Source: JAVVEH01 sp032251435 (lineage in GTDB: Bacteria; Verrucomicrobiota; Lentisphaeria; Oligosphaerales; MVZH01). Taken from it: a DNA stretch of 64,000 nt. Under the pieces are notes generated by a model, which saw nothing but the letters and a program-made list of their open reading frames with translations, did no database searches and was not told where the DNA came from. The DNA lies in contig JAVVEH010000023.1 of assembly GCA_032251435.1 (NCBI GenBank), positions 1-64,000 of the forward strand, written 5' to 3'. The stretch's first letter is position 1, and each line of letters begins with the position of its first letter. The position numbers were made by a program, and so were the translations under genes. Shown here in pieces: positions 52,766 to 60,228 of the stretch.

Positions 52766-53584
52766 TCACATGGTTTCAAAAGCGATATCCACGGAGAATG
52801 TCGCCGCGTCGATCCCGAATTGGGATGGCGGCGGCAGCCGGGTCAGCTCATTTAACAACGTTTGGACCGAGACATCCATGGCGGTGTTGCCGCTTGCGCG
52901 GCTGATTTTAGCGGTGGTGACGCGGCCGTCCCGGGCGATGGTTAACGCGACGGCCGTCACCGGGCGGCGGCCGCCGAGCTCCGCCGCTCTCGGTTGATCC
53001 CAGCGGCTCCGTAAAATCGCGCTGACCGCGCTTAAATAACGGTTCGCGGATTCCGCGGGGACCGTCCCGACAGTGGGTGGCGTGTAACTGATTTGGACCT
53101 TTTGGACGCTGCGGGTCAACGCGTCAGCGATGGATTGTGAGTTGACGGCCTGGCGGGGCGGCGTGGTTGTTTTTCGAGGTGTTTGTTCCAGCTTGGCGGA
53201 TTGACGGATTTCCTCCGCTGTCCGCAGACGGGGCTTGGGTGTGTCCACCTTTTGGGGCGGCGGCTTCACTGTCTCCCGTGGCGGTGTCGGCGGCGCGGGC
53301 GGCGCGGGCGGCGCGGGCGGTGTCGGCGGTGTCGGCGGTGTCGGCGGTGTCGGCGGTGTCGGCGGTGTCGGCGGCGCGGGGGGTGTTGGCGGTGGGAGAA
53401 CTGGATTCGGGTCGGCGGCTTCCGCGGTGGGAGGCAGAGAGACCAAATTGACCCGCACCAGCTCCATTTTCTTATGCCGACAAGACGGAATCAGCCCCCC
53501 GATCACCAGCAAAAGCAGAAGGCCGCCATGGATCGCCCAGACGATCGGCCCACTGGAGTTTTTATTGGCGGATGAAAACAGCAT
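52766..53584 (-). CDS. TonB-like energy-transducing protein with proline-rich linker
   Basis: A 272-residue protein. A membrane anchor (about 14-33, IVWAIHGGLLLLLVIGGLIP) is followed by a proline-rich linker of PPT and PPA units (about 64-100), basic Pro-Lys segments and a C-terminal TonB/TolA-type domain (YLSAVSAILRSRWDQPRAAE, TAVALTIARDGRVTTAKISR). TonB connects the inner-membrane proton motive force to outer-membrane receptors; TolA is a possible alternative. The linker is coded by 9-bp tandem repeats (about 53281-53400) and so may vary in length. No exbB or exbD is in the window. First gene of tonB-thiD-sppA-yejA. Confidence 0.85.
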   Translation of the reverse strand: MLFSSANKNSSGPIVWAIHGGLLLLLVIGGLIPSCRHKKMELVRVNLVSLPPTAEAADPNPVLPPPTPPAPPTPPTPPTPPTPPTPPTPPAPPAPPAPPTPPRETVKPPPQKVDTPKPRLRTAEEIRQSAKLEQTPRKTTTPPRQAVNSQSIADALTRSVQKVQISYTPPTVGTVPAESANRYLSAVSAILRSRWDQPRAAELGGRRPVTAVALTIARDGRVTTAKISRASGNTAMDVSVQTLLNELTRLPPPSQFGIDAATFSVDIAFETM

Positions 53585-53816
53585 GTCATTACCAAGACGG
53601 CGGGCCGGGCCTAATCGTTAAAGGTGTCCGTTTCCCAGCCCGGTGGGGTATTCAGAAAATGCGACGATAGCGCCCGCGGGCGCTTGGTTTTTTGTTCTGA
53701 GAAACTATACTCTTTCCCTTCGCAGGTCTCAAGCGCTTCCGGGGTTAATTTATCACGCGGCGTTTCTTTGTGGACAACTCCGCGGGATCAACCGATTCAG
53801 CCTTACGGACGACGAC

Positions 53817-54497
53817 ATGTGGAATGACGTTATCGCTATGCGTGAACCATACGCCAGTTTATTTCCCCGCCTCCGGATCCAGGCGCGGCGGGCGTTGTCC
53901 GCCCACCCGGAGTGTCACGGCTGGGACCATACGCTCCGCGTCTGGCGAAACACGGTCGAGATTTTAATGTCGGAACAAGCGGACACCGCGGTGGCGCAAT
54001 ACGCCGCCGTGCTGCATGATGTCGGCCGGGCCGCGGAATTCGCGGACAACGGTGAATCCTGCCATGCGGAAGTGGGAGCGGCGATGGTTCCCGACCTGTT
54101 GGCGGAGGTCGGAGTGACTGACCCGGCGTTCATCGACCATGTGGCCGAATGCGTGCGGACGCATCGTTTCCGGGCCCGGTCGGGCCGGCGGCCCGCCAGC
54201 CTGGAAGCGAAAATTGTTTACGACGCTGACAAATTGGATTCCATGGGCGCTGTCGGAGTCGGCCGGGCTTTTCATTTCGCCGGCCGGGTTGGCGCCCGGG
54301 TGCATAACACCAAAGCGGAAGCCTTGGCGGCGGAAAGTTACAGCCTGGAAGACAGCGCTTACCGGGAATATTTGGTTAAATTATCCGCCATACAAGACAA
54401 GCTGCTGACTCCCGCCGGGCGGCGGCTGGGACGGCGTCGGCATGAGTTTATGGCCGCTTTTTTTGATGAATTAATCGCTGAAACGGGCGTGGCTTGA
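53817..54497 (+). CDS. HD-domain phosphohydrolase
   Basis: A soluble protein of about 226 residues with an HD metal-dependent hydrolase core: HGWDHTLRVWRNTV (His), YAAVLHDVGRAAEF (His-Asp pair) and KIVYDADKLDSMGAVGVGRA (distal Asp). It resembles the YedJ/uncharacterised HD family with the DADKLDSMGAVG motif, which hydrolyses nucleotides or other phosphates; the substrate is unknown. The ATG at 53817 is chosen because earlier codons give no protein-like sequence; an ATG at 53841 is also possible. No strong ribosome site. It diverges from tonB. Confidence 0.82.
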   Translation: MWNDVIAMREPYASLFPRLRIQARRALSAHPECHGWDHTLRVWRNTVEILMSEQADTAVAQYAAVLHDVGRAAEFADNGESCHAEVGAAMVPDLLAEVGVTDPAFIDHVAECVRTHRFRARSGRRPASLEAKIVYDADKLDSMGAVGVGRAFHFAGRVGARVHNTKAEALAAESYSLEDSAYREYLVKLSAIQDKLLTPAGRRLGRRRHEFMAAFFDELIAETGVA

Positions 54498-54530
54498 CGG
54501 ACCGCTGAAATTTGAAAAGCAGGAGACACC

Positions 54531-55202
54531 ATGACGATGTCAGTGAACCTTTTTTTTGTCCCGGCCGCGGTGGCCGCGGCGCTTTTTTTATGCGCGGGCT
54601 GCGTCGACGGCGACTCCGAAAACAGTGACCGTGCGAATCAAACACACCCTTTGGAAAACGCCCGACGCGTTGACCAATCCAACCAAAAGGACCCTACAGC
54701 CATGAATAACCCCGTTGTCGTGATGAAAACCTCCATGGGTGACATCGAGATCGAACTCTTACAGGATCACGCGCCGATCACCGTTGAAAATTTTTTAACC
54801 TATGTGGACGAAGGGTTCTATGACAACACGATTTTTCACCGTGTGATCAAGAATTTCATGGTTCAAGGTGGCGGGTTCACGGCTGACATGGCGCAGAAGA
54901 AAACCCATGCCCCGATCAAGAATGAAGCTAAAAACGGGCTGAAAAACATGCGGGGCTCTCTCTCCATGGCCCGGACAGCGGTGGTGGACAGCGCCACGTC
55001 CCAGTTTTTTATGAACTTGGTGGACAATGCGTTTCTGGATCACGGGGGCCGGGACTATGGCTATGCGGTGTTCGCACGCGTGACCGATGGCCTGGAGGTG
55101 CTCGACAGCATCGGCGCGGTCCCCACGGGAAATAAAGCTGGCCATCAAGATGTCCCGGTTGAGCCGGTGACGATTCTTTCGATCAGCCGGAAGGCTGAGT
55201 AA
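54531..55202 (+). CDS. Cyclophilin-type peptidyl-prolyl isomerase, predicted lipoprotein
   Basis: A 223-residue protein. The first 24 residues form a lipoprotein signal (FVPAAVAAALFLCAGC) with the lipid Cys in AGC, then a polar linker (DGDSENSDRANQTHPLENAR) and a compact cyclophilin domain: MGDIEIELLQDHAPITVENF, DNTIFHRVIKNFMVQGGGFT with the catalytic Arg in FHRV, SMARTAVVDSATSQFFMNLV, and FARVTDGLEVLDSIGAV. Domain boundaries match PpiA/PpiB of Proteobacteria. It would assist folding in the periplasm. The ATG follows GCAGGAGACACC. Confidence 0.92.
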   Translation: MTMSVNLFFVPAAVAAALFLCAGCVDGDSENSDRANQTHPLENARRVDQSNQKDPTAMNNPVVVMKTSMGDIEIELLQDHAPITVENFLTYVDEGFYDNTIFHRVIKNFMVQGGGFTADMAQKKTHAPIKNEAKNGLKNMRGSLSMARTAVVDSATSQFFMNLVDNAFLDHGGRDYGYAVFARVTDGLEVLDSIGAVPTGNKAGHQDVPVEPVTILSISRKAE

Positions 55203-55495
55203 ATTTGGCGCCGGGGCATGACTGTTTCCCTGTTGTGCCCCGTAACCAGAGGTCAAAGGTCAGAGCCGCAGAGATCAGAGGGCGGAGTTTTCAGCTTTCA
55301 CGTTTCAGGTTTCAAGTTTTTGGGTCAGACGGCAGGCCCTGGGCGAAGACTGATCCCCACCGGATAGGAGCCGGTCACTGCTAAGTATAATGTAACCGTC
55401 GGCGTCCCCGCCCACGGAAAACTTGGGAGCCGGAGGCTGCCAAGTGCAATGTATCTGTAACCAAAAACCATTGCGGTTTTTCCGCACCGGCACCC
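55203..55495. other. Intergenic region with degenerate direct repeats and heptamer words
   Basis: No gene. It carries AGGTCAAAGGTCAG (55250-55263) and TTTCACGTTTCAGGTTTCAAG (55297-55317), both built from the heptamer words of the arrays at 59951-60228. Two degenerate direct copies follow: GGAGCCGG...CTAAGTATAATGTAACC (55368-55400) and GGAGCCGG...CCAAGTGCAATGTATCTGTAACC (55427-55462). Confidence 0.5.
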
Positions 55496-57400
55496 ATGGC
55501 GCTCATCACGTTAAAAGATATTTCGGTCAGTTTCGGCGGTGATCCTGTCTTGGACGGAATCGCTTTTCAGCTTGAGCCTGGCCAGCGGGTCTGCTTGCTG
55601 GGGCGGAACGGCGAAGGCAAAACCACGCTGATGAAAGTGATCAGCGGGGAATTGCCTCCAGACGCGGGAACGATCCAGCGTCAACCGGACTTAAAGATCG
55701 CCCGGTTGCGTCAGGACGTGCCTGACACTCTTTCAGGCACGGTATTTGATGTGGTTTCCGCGGGGATGGGAGTCACGGGAGAGGTGATCACCGATTATCA
55801 CCATGCCTTGGTCAGAGCGGAGAGCGGCTCGCCCGGAGCGCTGCGGGAATTGGGCGAGGCGCAACATCGCCTGGAGGCGCTGGGCGCGTGGGATGTGACT
55901 AATCACGTGGACACCGTGTTGACGCGCATGGGGCTGGATGCGGAATCCCGGGTGGAGACCTTGTCCGGGGGCATGAAACGGCGGGTGCTGCTGGCGCGGG
56001 CGTTGGCGGGGAACCCGGATATTTTGCTTTTGGATGAGCCCACCAATCATTTGGATATTGACGCCATTGACTGGCTGGAGGACTTTCTCACCCGCTTTAA
56101 CGGCGCGCTGTTTTTCGTCACGCATGACCGGGCCTTCATGCGCGGGCTGGCGACGCGGATTCTGGAGTTGGACCGGGGGGCCTTGTTTAACTGGCCGTGC
56201 GATTATGACACGTTTTTAAAGCGGAAAAATCAACTTTTAGAAGATGAGAAAATCCAGAACGCGCGGGCGGACCGGCTGTTATCACAGGAAGAGGCCTGGA
56301 TTCGGAAGGGGATTAAAGCGCGGCGGACGCGGAACGAGGGCCGGGTGAAACGGCTTGTCGCTCTGCGGGAGGAGAGCAAGCGGCGCCGGGTCCAAACGGG
56401 AATGACGAATGTGACTGTTCAGGAGGGAGGCCGATCCGGGGATATCGTCGCCCGCGCGGAGAACGCGTCCTTCAGTTATGCCGGGGGAAAGCCGGTCATT
56501 AACGGTTTGACAACGACCATTCAGCGGGGCGACCGGGTCGGGATTATCGGCCCCAACGGCTGTGGCAAATCCACATTGCTTAAAATGTTGTTGGGGAAAC
56601 TGGCGCCGACCACGGGGATGGTGAAAACCGGCAGCCGGGTGGACGTGGTTTATTTTGATCAGTTGCGCGAAGCGCTGGACCCTGTGGCGACGGTTTTTGA
56701 AACCATCAATGACGGTAAGGACAAGGTCATGATCAATGGTCATTGGCGCAGTGTCTTCAGCTACTTGCAAGACTTTTTATTTTCTCCGGAGCGGGCGCGC
56801 GGCCCGGTCATGAACTTGTCGGGGGGAGAAAAAAACCGCTTGATGCTGGCGAAATTGCTGACTCGGCCCGCCAATCTTCTGGTTATGGATGAGCCGACCA
56901 ATGATCTGGATATTGAAACGCTGGAACTGCTGGAGGAAAAATTACTGGACTTTGAGGGGACGTTGTTACTGGTCAGCCATGACCGTCAGTTTATCAACAA
57001 TGTGGTCACCAGCACATTGGTGTTTGAAGACGGGATCATTCGCGAATACGCGGGCGGATTTGATGACTGGCAAATGCGAAAAGCGGCGCGGGAGACTCCG
57101 GCGGGGGCGGTGGAAAAAGAAAAGGCGCCGGACAGCGGAAGGACTGTCAAGCGCCTGAAAAGTGATCGGCCCCGGAAATTAACGTACAAAGAAGAACGGG
57201 AATTGGAGGCGTTACCCGTCGAGCTGGAGAGGCTTGAGGCCAAACAGGAAGCGTTGTGCAAGCGGCTCGGCGAACCGGCCTTTTACCAAACCGCGGGGGG
57301 CAATGAGGTGGCGGCGGTGAAAGCCGAAACGAATGATGTGGCGGATCAACTGGAACGGTTATACGCCCGCTGGGAGGAGTTGGAAGCGCTGAAGGCGTGA
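55496..57400 (+). CDS. uup: ABC-F family ATPase (Uup-like)
   Basis: A soluble tandem-ATPase of 634 residues that acts on the ribosome or on DNA structures rather than in transport. Domain 1: Walker A GRNGEGKTT, signature LSGGMKRRVLLARAL, Walker B ILLLDEPTNHLDI. A linker with positive helices (about 250-305) follows. Domain 2: GPNGCGKSTLLKM, LSGGEKNRLMLAKLL, LLVMDEPTNDLDIETL. The C-terminal coiled coil (about 560-634, EERELEALPVELERLEAKQE) is the Uup-type DNA-binding extension. The final codons EALKA are the starting point of a 9-bp tandem array beyond the stop codon. Confidence 0.92.
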   Translation: MALITLKDISVSFGGDPVLDGIAFQLEPGQRVCLLGRNGEGKTTLMKVISGELPPDAGTIQRQPDLKIARLRQDVPDTLSGTVFDVVSAGMGVTGEVITDYHHALVRAESGSPGALRELGEAQHRLEALGAWDVTNHVDTVLTRMGLDAESRVETLSGGMKRRVLLARALAGNPDILLLDEPTNHLDIDAIDWLEDFLTRFNGALFFVTHDRAFMRGLATRILELDRGALFNWPCDYDTFLKRKNQLLEDEKIQNARADRLLSQEEAWIRKGIKARRTRNEGRVKRLVALREESKRRRVQTGMTNVTVQEGGRSGDIVARAENASFSYAGGKPVINGLTTTIQRGDRVGIIGPNGCGKSTLLKMLLGKLAPTTGMVKTGSRVDVVYFDQLREALDPVATVFETINDGKDKVMINGHWRSVFSYLQDFLFSPERARGPVMNLSGGEKNRLMLAKLLTRPANLLVMDEPTNDLDIETLELLEEKLLDFEGTLLLVSHDRQFINNVVTSTLVFEDGIIREYAGGFDDWQMRKAARETPAGAVEKEKAPDSGRTVKRLKSDRPRKLTYKEERELEALPVELERLEAKQEALCKRLGEPAFYQTAGGNEVAAVKAETNDVADQLERLYARWEELEALKA

Positions 57401-57558
57401 AAGGCGTTGAAGTCGTTGGAAGTCGTGGAAGTCGTGAAAGGCGTTGGAAGTCGTTGAAGGCGTTGAAGGCGCTGAAGGCGTTGGAAGTCGTTGAAGTCGT
57501 TGAAGTCGTTGAAGGCGTTGAAGGCGTTGAAGTCGTTGAAGGCGCTGAAGTCGTCGTA
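57388..57558 (+). repeat. 9-bp tandem array at the 3' end of uup
   Basis: About 18 copies of a 9-bp unit in two main forms, TTGAAGGCG and TTGAAGTCG, with occasional changes (TGGAAGTCG, CTGAAGGCG). It begins inside the last codons of uup (GAAGCGCTGAAGGCG) and runs 160 bases beyond the stop. The period is a multiple of three, so it may have grown from coding DNA. The minus strand reads out as a Thr-Ser/Asn-Ala-Phe repeat with no ribosome site, so no gene is called. Confidence 0.93.
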
Positions 57559-57770
57559 ACCGGATGTCCAGCATTGAAGATAAAATCGGCAGGGGACTGC
57601 CGCATCCAGTTTTTACGCCAAAGGCGTTATGGCATATAGCCCGGGGTTGCCTCAACCCCGGGAGTCGGGAAAAACCATTCAACGCCAACGGTGTTGTGTC
57701 GGGAAACCGGGTTTTCGCTCACGCCTCACACCTCACGCTGCCACTTGCCACTTTGCCACTGGTCACTGCT
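57559..57770. other. Intergenic stretch with heptamer words
   Basis: No gene. Its end (57719-57768) reads CTCACGCCTCACACCTCACG followed by CTGCCACTTGCCACTTTGCC and ACTGGTCACTGC, again a chain of degenerate 7- and 8-base words, running up to the stop codon of the next minus-strand gene. The same CCACTGGTCACTG appears in the dinB 3' end. Confidence 0.6.
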
Positions 57771-58139
57771 CTATTCCTTCCGCTTGCCGGCGTGGAAAAT
57801 CGCCGTCAAAAGGGTCAGATACTGGGTGCCGAACATGCCGACAATCAGCAATTCGCCGATCAAAAGTCCCCGCTTGTCCATGAGTTGATCCACCAGCGGA
57901 TGAAATACAAAGATGTTCATCCACCACCCTCGGCAAAAGGCCTCGGGGAGATGAACCATGCGGCATAGGGATGGGGCGATGGCGAAGGTTCCGCCGACGT
58001 ATGTCCAGAGAATCCATCTGCCAAGAGATTGAGCCAGGCGCCGTCGGTGGTACCAGCTTTCGAGCACGGGCTTAAAGCCGATGACCGCTCCAAGAATCAT
58101 CCCCAAGGCGACATGAAAATAGACGTGGGCGGAAGGCAT
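57771..58139 (-). CDS. Hypothetical membrane protein
   Basis: A 122-residue protein with about three or four hydrophobic helices (VALGMILGAVIGF, LWTYVGGTFAIAP, LLIGELLIVGMFGTQYLTLL) and charged loops. I do not recognise a family. It starts 6 bases after the GT87 stop, so it is the last gene of that minus-strand operon. Its C terminus (IFHAGKRKE) ends at a repeat-word chain. Confidence 0.55.
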   Translation of the reverse strand: MPSAHVYFHVALGMILGAVIGFKPVLESWYHRRRLAQSLGRWILWTYVGGTFAIAPSLCRMVHLPEAFCRGWWMNIFVFHPLVDQLMDKRGLLIGELLIVGMFGTQYLTLLTAIFHAGKRKE

Positions 58140-58145
58140 GAGGAT

Positions 58146-59573
58146 CTATGTGCTGGTGGATTCAGGAGTGGGTGAGAGCGGCCCGTGTTCCGGGAACGAC
58201 AAATGCCCGACCCAGTCGGACACCGGCCTTACAGGCACGATAAACGCGTACATGACAAGCAATGTCAACCACCCGGCCAGTCGAGCGTATGACCACGGAT
58301 ACCAGTCAAAAACCGGCATGAAAAAAACGGCGGCGAAGGCGCAAAGAAAAAGGGTCGCCTCCCGCCGCGTGCGCACATGAACGAGTAGTGTCGCGGCGGG
58401 AAGAATCAGGAAGATCAAGTGGTGCGGCCATACGGTCGGGGACAGCAGCGGAAACAAAAACATCAGTAAACCAAGACGCTTAACCAGGAGTGGATCTCGA
58501 TCGGTAGTGTCATCACTGGCGTGTGCTTGCCAAAGCCGCCAGCCGGCCGCGCACATGAGCGCGATGAAAGGCAAGGTCAAAAGTTTGGCGATAATCGCGG
58601 CGCCCGGCATGCCGGCGAAACTCAAACTGTTGGCGACAAATCCGGTGATGGATGAGGATCTGAATGGATTGGGAGACCAGCTGCTTAGATTATGGACAAA
58701 ATCTTGGAAGTATCTGATTCCGTCTACATACATGAGAATGCCCGCGCCGCCCGCCATCCAAACCCCAAAGGCGAAAAAACCGCGCTTTCTCCACGGTATG
58801 ATGAAGGCGGGAAGAAATAAAACCGGGAAAAGTTTCAGGTGGATGGCGAGGGCCATAAGGGCGGCGGAAACAAGCGGTTTTTTTCGTGAGCAAAGCGCGG
58901 CGGAGAGCACGAGAAAGAGCACGGAAAAGTTGATCTGGACATAAACAATATTACGGATGACTGGCACATTGACAGCCAGGATTCCTCCGGTGATGATCGC
59001 CGCGGAGAGAGGAGTCTGTGTCAGTCGGCGGATGAGCATGATACAGAGAGGAATGGTCCAGATCAGAAAAAATTGATTGGTGAAAAAACAGCTCAATTTG
59101 ACCGCTGGATCGCCGCCAGACCGCCAGACACGCGCTAACACAGCGGCCCATAAAGGCGGATAAACATAGCGTGGAGGAAGGGGCGCGCCTGTGGCCACCG
59201 CCCGGGCGGCGTCGATATAATCGTGAATGTCGCCGTAATGCACATGTTCCCGGGCGAAAGAAAGGTAGAGTAAAGACAGTCCGAGAAAAACAAGGAAACC
59301 AGGGAGGTTTTCGCGGGTGAGTTTCCCCAAGGCGACATAACCCAGTAAGACAATAGTGAGCAGGCCCAAATTCCCCCAGGCGGCGAAAAAGGCCCAGGGA
59401 TTGGTGCAGGGTCCTAAGTTGGCGATGGACCGAACGGCCGATTCGCCACCCGTCAACCAGGGTAGTCCCAGGCCGCCGATGGCAAGCGGGACCAAAAGCA
59501 GGCAGACACCAAGCAGGCCGATGGCCTGTTTTCGACCGATGGAGTCACTGGATTGTATGTGGATGGACGACAC
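58146..59573 (-). CDS. GT87/DUF2029-type integral membrane glycosyltransferase
   Basis: A membrane protein of about 475 residues with 10 or more helices, resembling the polyprenyl-phosphate-mannose-dependent alpha-mannosyltransferases of family GT87/DUF2029 (GT-C fold). The first loop holds GDIHDYIDAARAVATGAPLP followed by RYVYPPLWA, the typical D-Y...YPP pattern; MALAIHLKLFPVLFLPAFI matches the second family segment. The longer frame overlaps the neighbouring small gene; I prefer the GTG at 59573, just after that gene and behind AAAAGGGATGAG. It probably adds a hexose to a lipid-linked or surface glycan. Confidence 0.75.
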   Translation of the reverse strand: MSSIHIQSSDSIGRKQAIGLLGVCLLLVPLAIGGLGLPWLTGGESAVRSIANLGPCTNPWAFFAAWGNLGLLTIVLLGYVALGKLTRENLPGFLVFLGLSLLYLSFAREHVHYGDIHDYIDAARAVATGAPLPPRYVYPPLWAAVLARVWRSGGDPAVKLSCFFTNQFFLIWTIPLCIMLIRRLTQTPLSAAIITGGILAVNVPVIRNIVYVQINFSVLFLVLSAALCSRKKPLVSAALMALAIHLKLFPVLFLPAFIIPWRKRGFFAFGVWMAGGAGILMYVDGIRYFQDFVHNLSSWSPNPFRSSSITGFVANSLSFAGMPGAAIIAKLLTLPFIALMCAAGWRLWQAHASDDTTDRDPLLVKRLGLLMFLFPLLSPTVWPHHLIFLILPAATLLVHVRTRREATLFLCAFAAVFFMPVFDWYPWSYARLAGWLTLLVMYAFIVPVRPVSDWVGHLSFPEHGPLSPTPESTST

Positions 59574-59583
59574 GTGGACGCGC

Positions 59584-59922
59584 TCATCCCTTTTCCAGTC
59601 GGTGAAGGTCACGCCAGGCGATAAACAGCAGAGTTCCAGCCATAACAGCCACCAGCGCTCCCCACCAGGAACTGTCGCTTTCCGTTCCATCGATGGAATG
59701 GTGGAAAAAGAACATATTGCAGCGGGGATCCATATTCAGGCGATGGTAGAGAGCCATATCCTTCCACAGACGGGGGAGGTCGGGCACAACAGCCCAGAGC
59801 GAGCAAAGACCCATGACCAAGGGGGTCAAAACCAACCAGACAAGCCCCGCTTTCCGCCGGAATAGGAAAATGATCAGGGCGACGGTGAAAGGAACAGCCG
59901 ATGCGATTGAAATGTGGTTCAT
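59584..59922 (-). CDS. Small hypothetical membrane protein
   Basis: A 112-residue protein with about three hydrophobic segments (ISIASAVPFTVALIIFLF, LVWLVLTPLVMGLCSLWA, WWGALVAVMAGTLLFIAW) and a His/Met-rich loop (YHRLNMDPRCNMFFFHHS). Not recognised. It precedes the GT87 gene by 10 bases and probably shares its transcript. The heptamer array lies just upstream of it. Confidence 0.55.
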   Translation of the reverse strand: MNHISIASAVPFTVALIIFLFRRKAGLVWLVLTPLVMGLCSLWAVVPDLPRLWKDMALYHRLNMDPRCNMFFFHHSIDGTESDSSWWGALVAVMAGTLLFIAWRDLHRLEKG

Positions 59923-59950
59923 GTGGACGTTTAAACCGGGAGGGTTAAAA

Positions 59951-60103
59951 TCAGGTCAGAGGTCAGAGTTCAGAGGTCAGATGTCGGAGGTCGGAGGTCG
60001 GAGGTCAGAGTTCAGAGGTCAGAGGTCGGAGGTCGGAGGTCGGAGGTCAGAGGTCGGAGGTCAGAGTTCAGAGGTCAGAGGTCGGAGGTCGGAGGTCAGA
60101 GGG
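59951..60103 (+). repeat. Heptamer tandem array, AGGTCAG/AGGTCGG family
   Basis: About 22 consecutive 7-base units, mainly AGGTCAG, AGGTCGG and AGTTCAG. The order of variants itself repeats (a block AGGTCAG-AGTTCAG-AGGTCAG recurs), suggesting growth by duplication of multi-unit blocks. It lies between the small membrane gene and the next array. Confidence 0.93.
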
Positions 60104-60122
60104 GAACGCATGTATATTCGAC

Positions 60123-60228
60123 TCACACTTCACGTCTCACGCTTCACGCTTCACGTCTCACGCTTCACGCTTCACGCTTCACGCTTCACGTCTCACGCTT
60201 CACGCTTCACGCTTCACGCTTCACGTCA
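60123..60228 (+). repeat. Heptamer tandem array, TCACGCT/TCACGTC family, reaching into a stop codon
   Basis: About 15 consecutive 7-base units, TCACGCT with interspersed TCACGTC. Its last bases (TCA at 60226-60228) are the stop codon of the minus-strand sugar transferase gene. The same unit occurs in three copies across the dinB stop at 22352-22370. Confidence 0.93.

Noticed and set aside
53167..53621. Glycine- or arginine-rich plus-strand frames opposite the TonB-like gene
   Set aside because: They are low-complexity complements of the 9-bp units that encode the proline linker.
57147..57688. Minus-strand frames with Thr-Ser-Thr and Leu-Gln-Arg repeats behind uup
   Set aside because: They only read the 9-bp tandem array and have no start signal.
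59951..60228. CRISPR array
   Set aside because: Units are 7 bases and contiguous without spacers; no cas genes.
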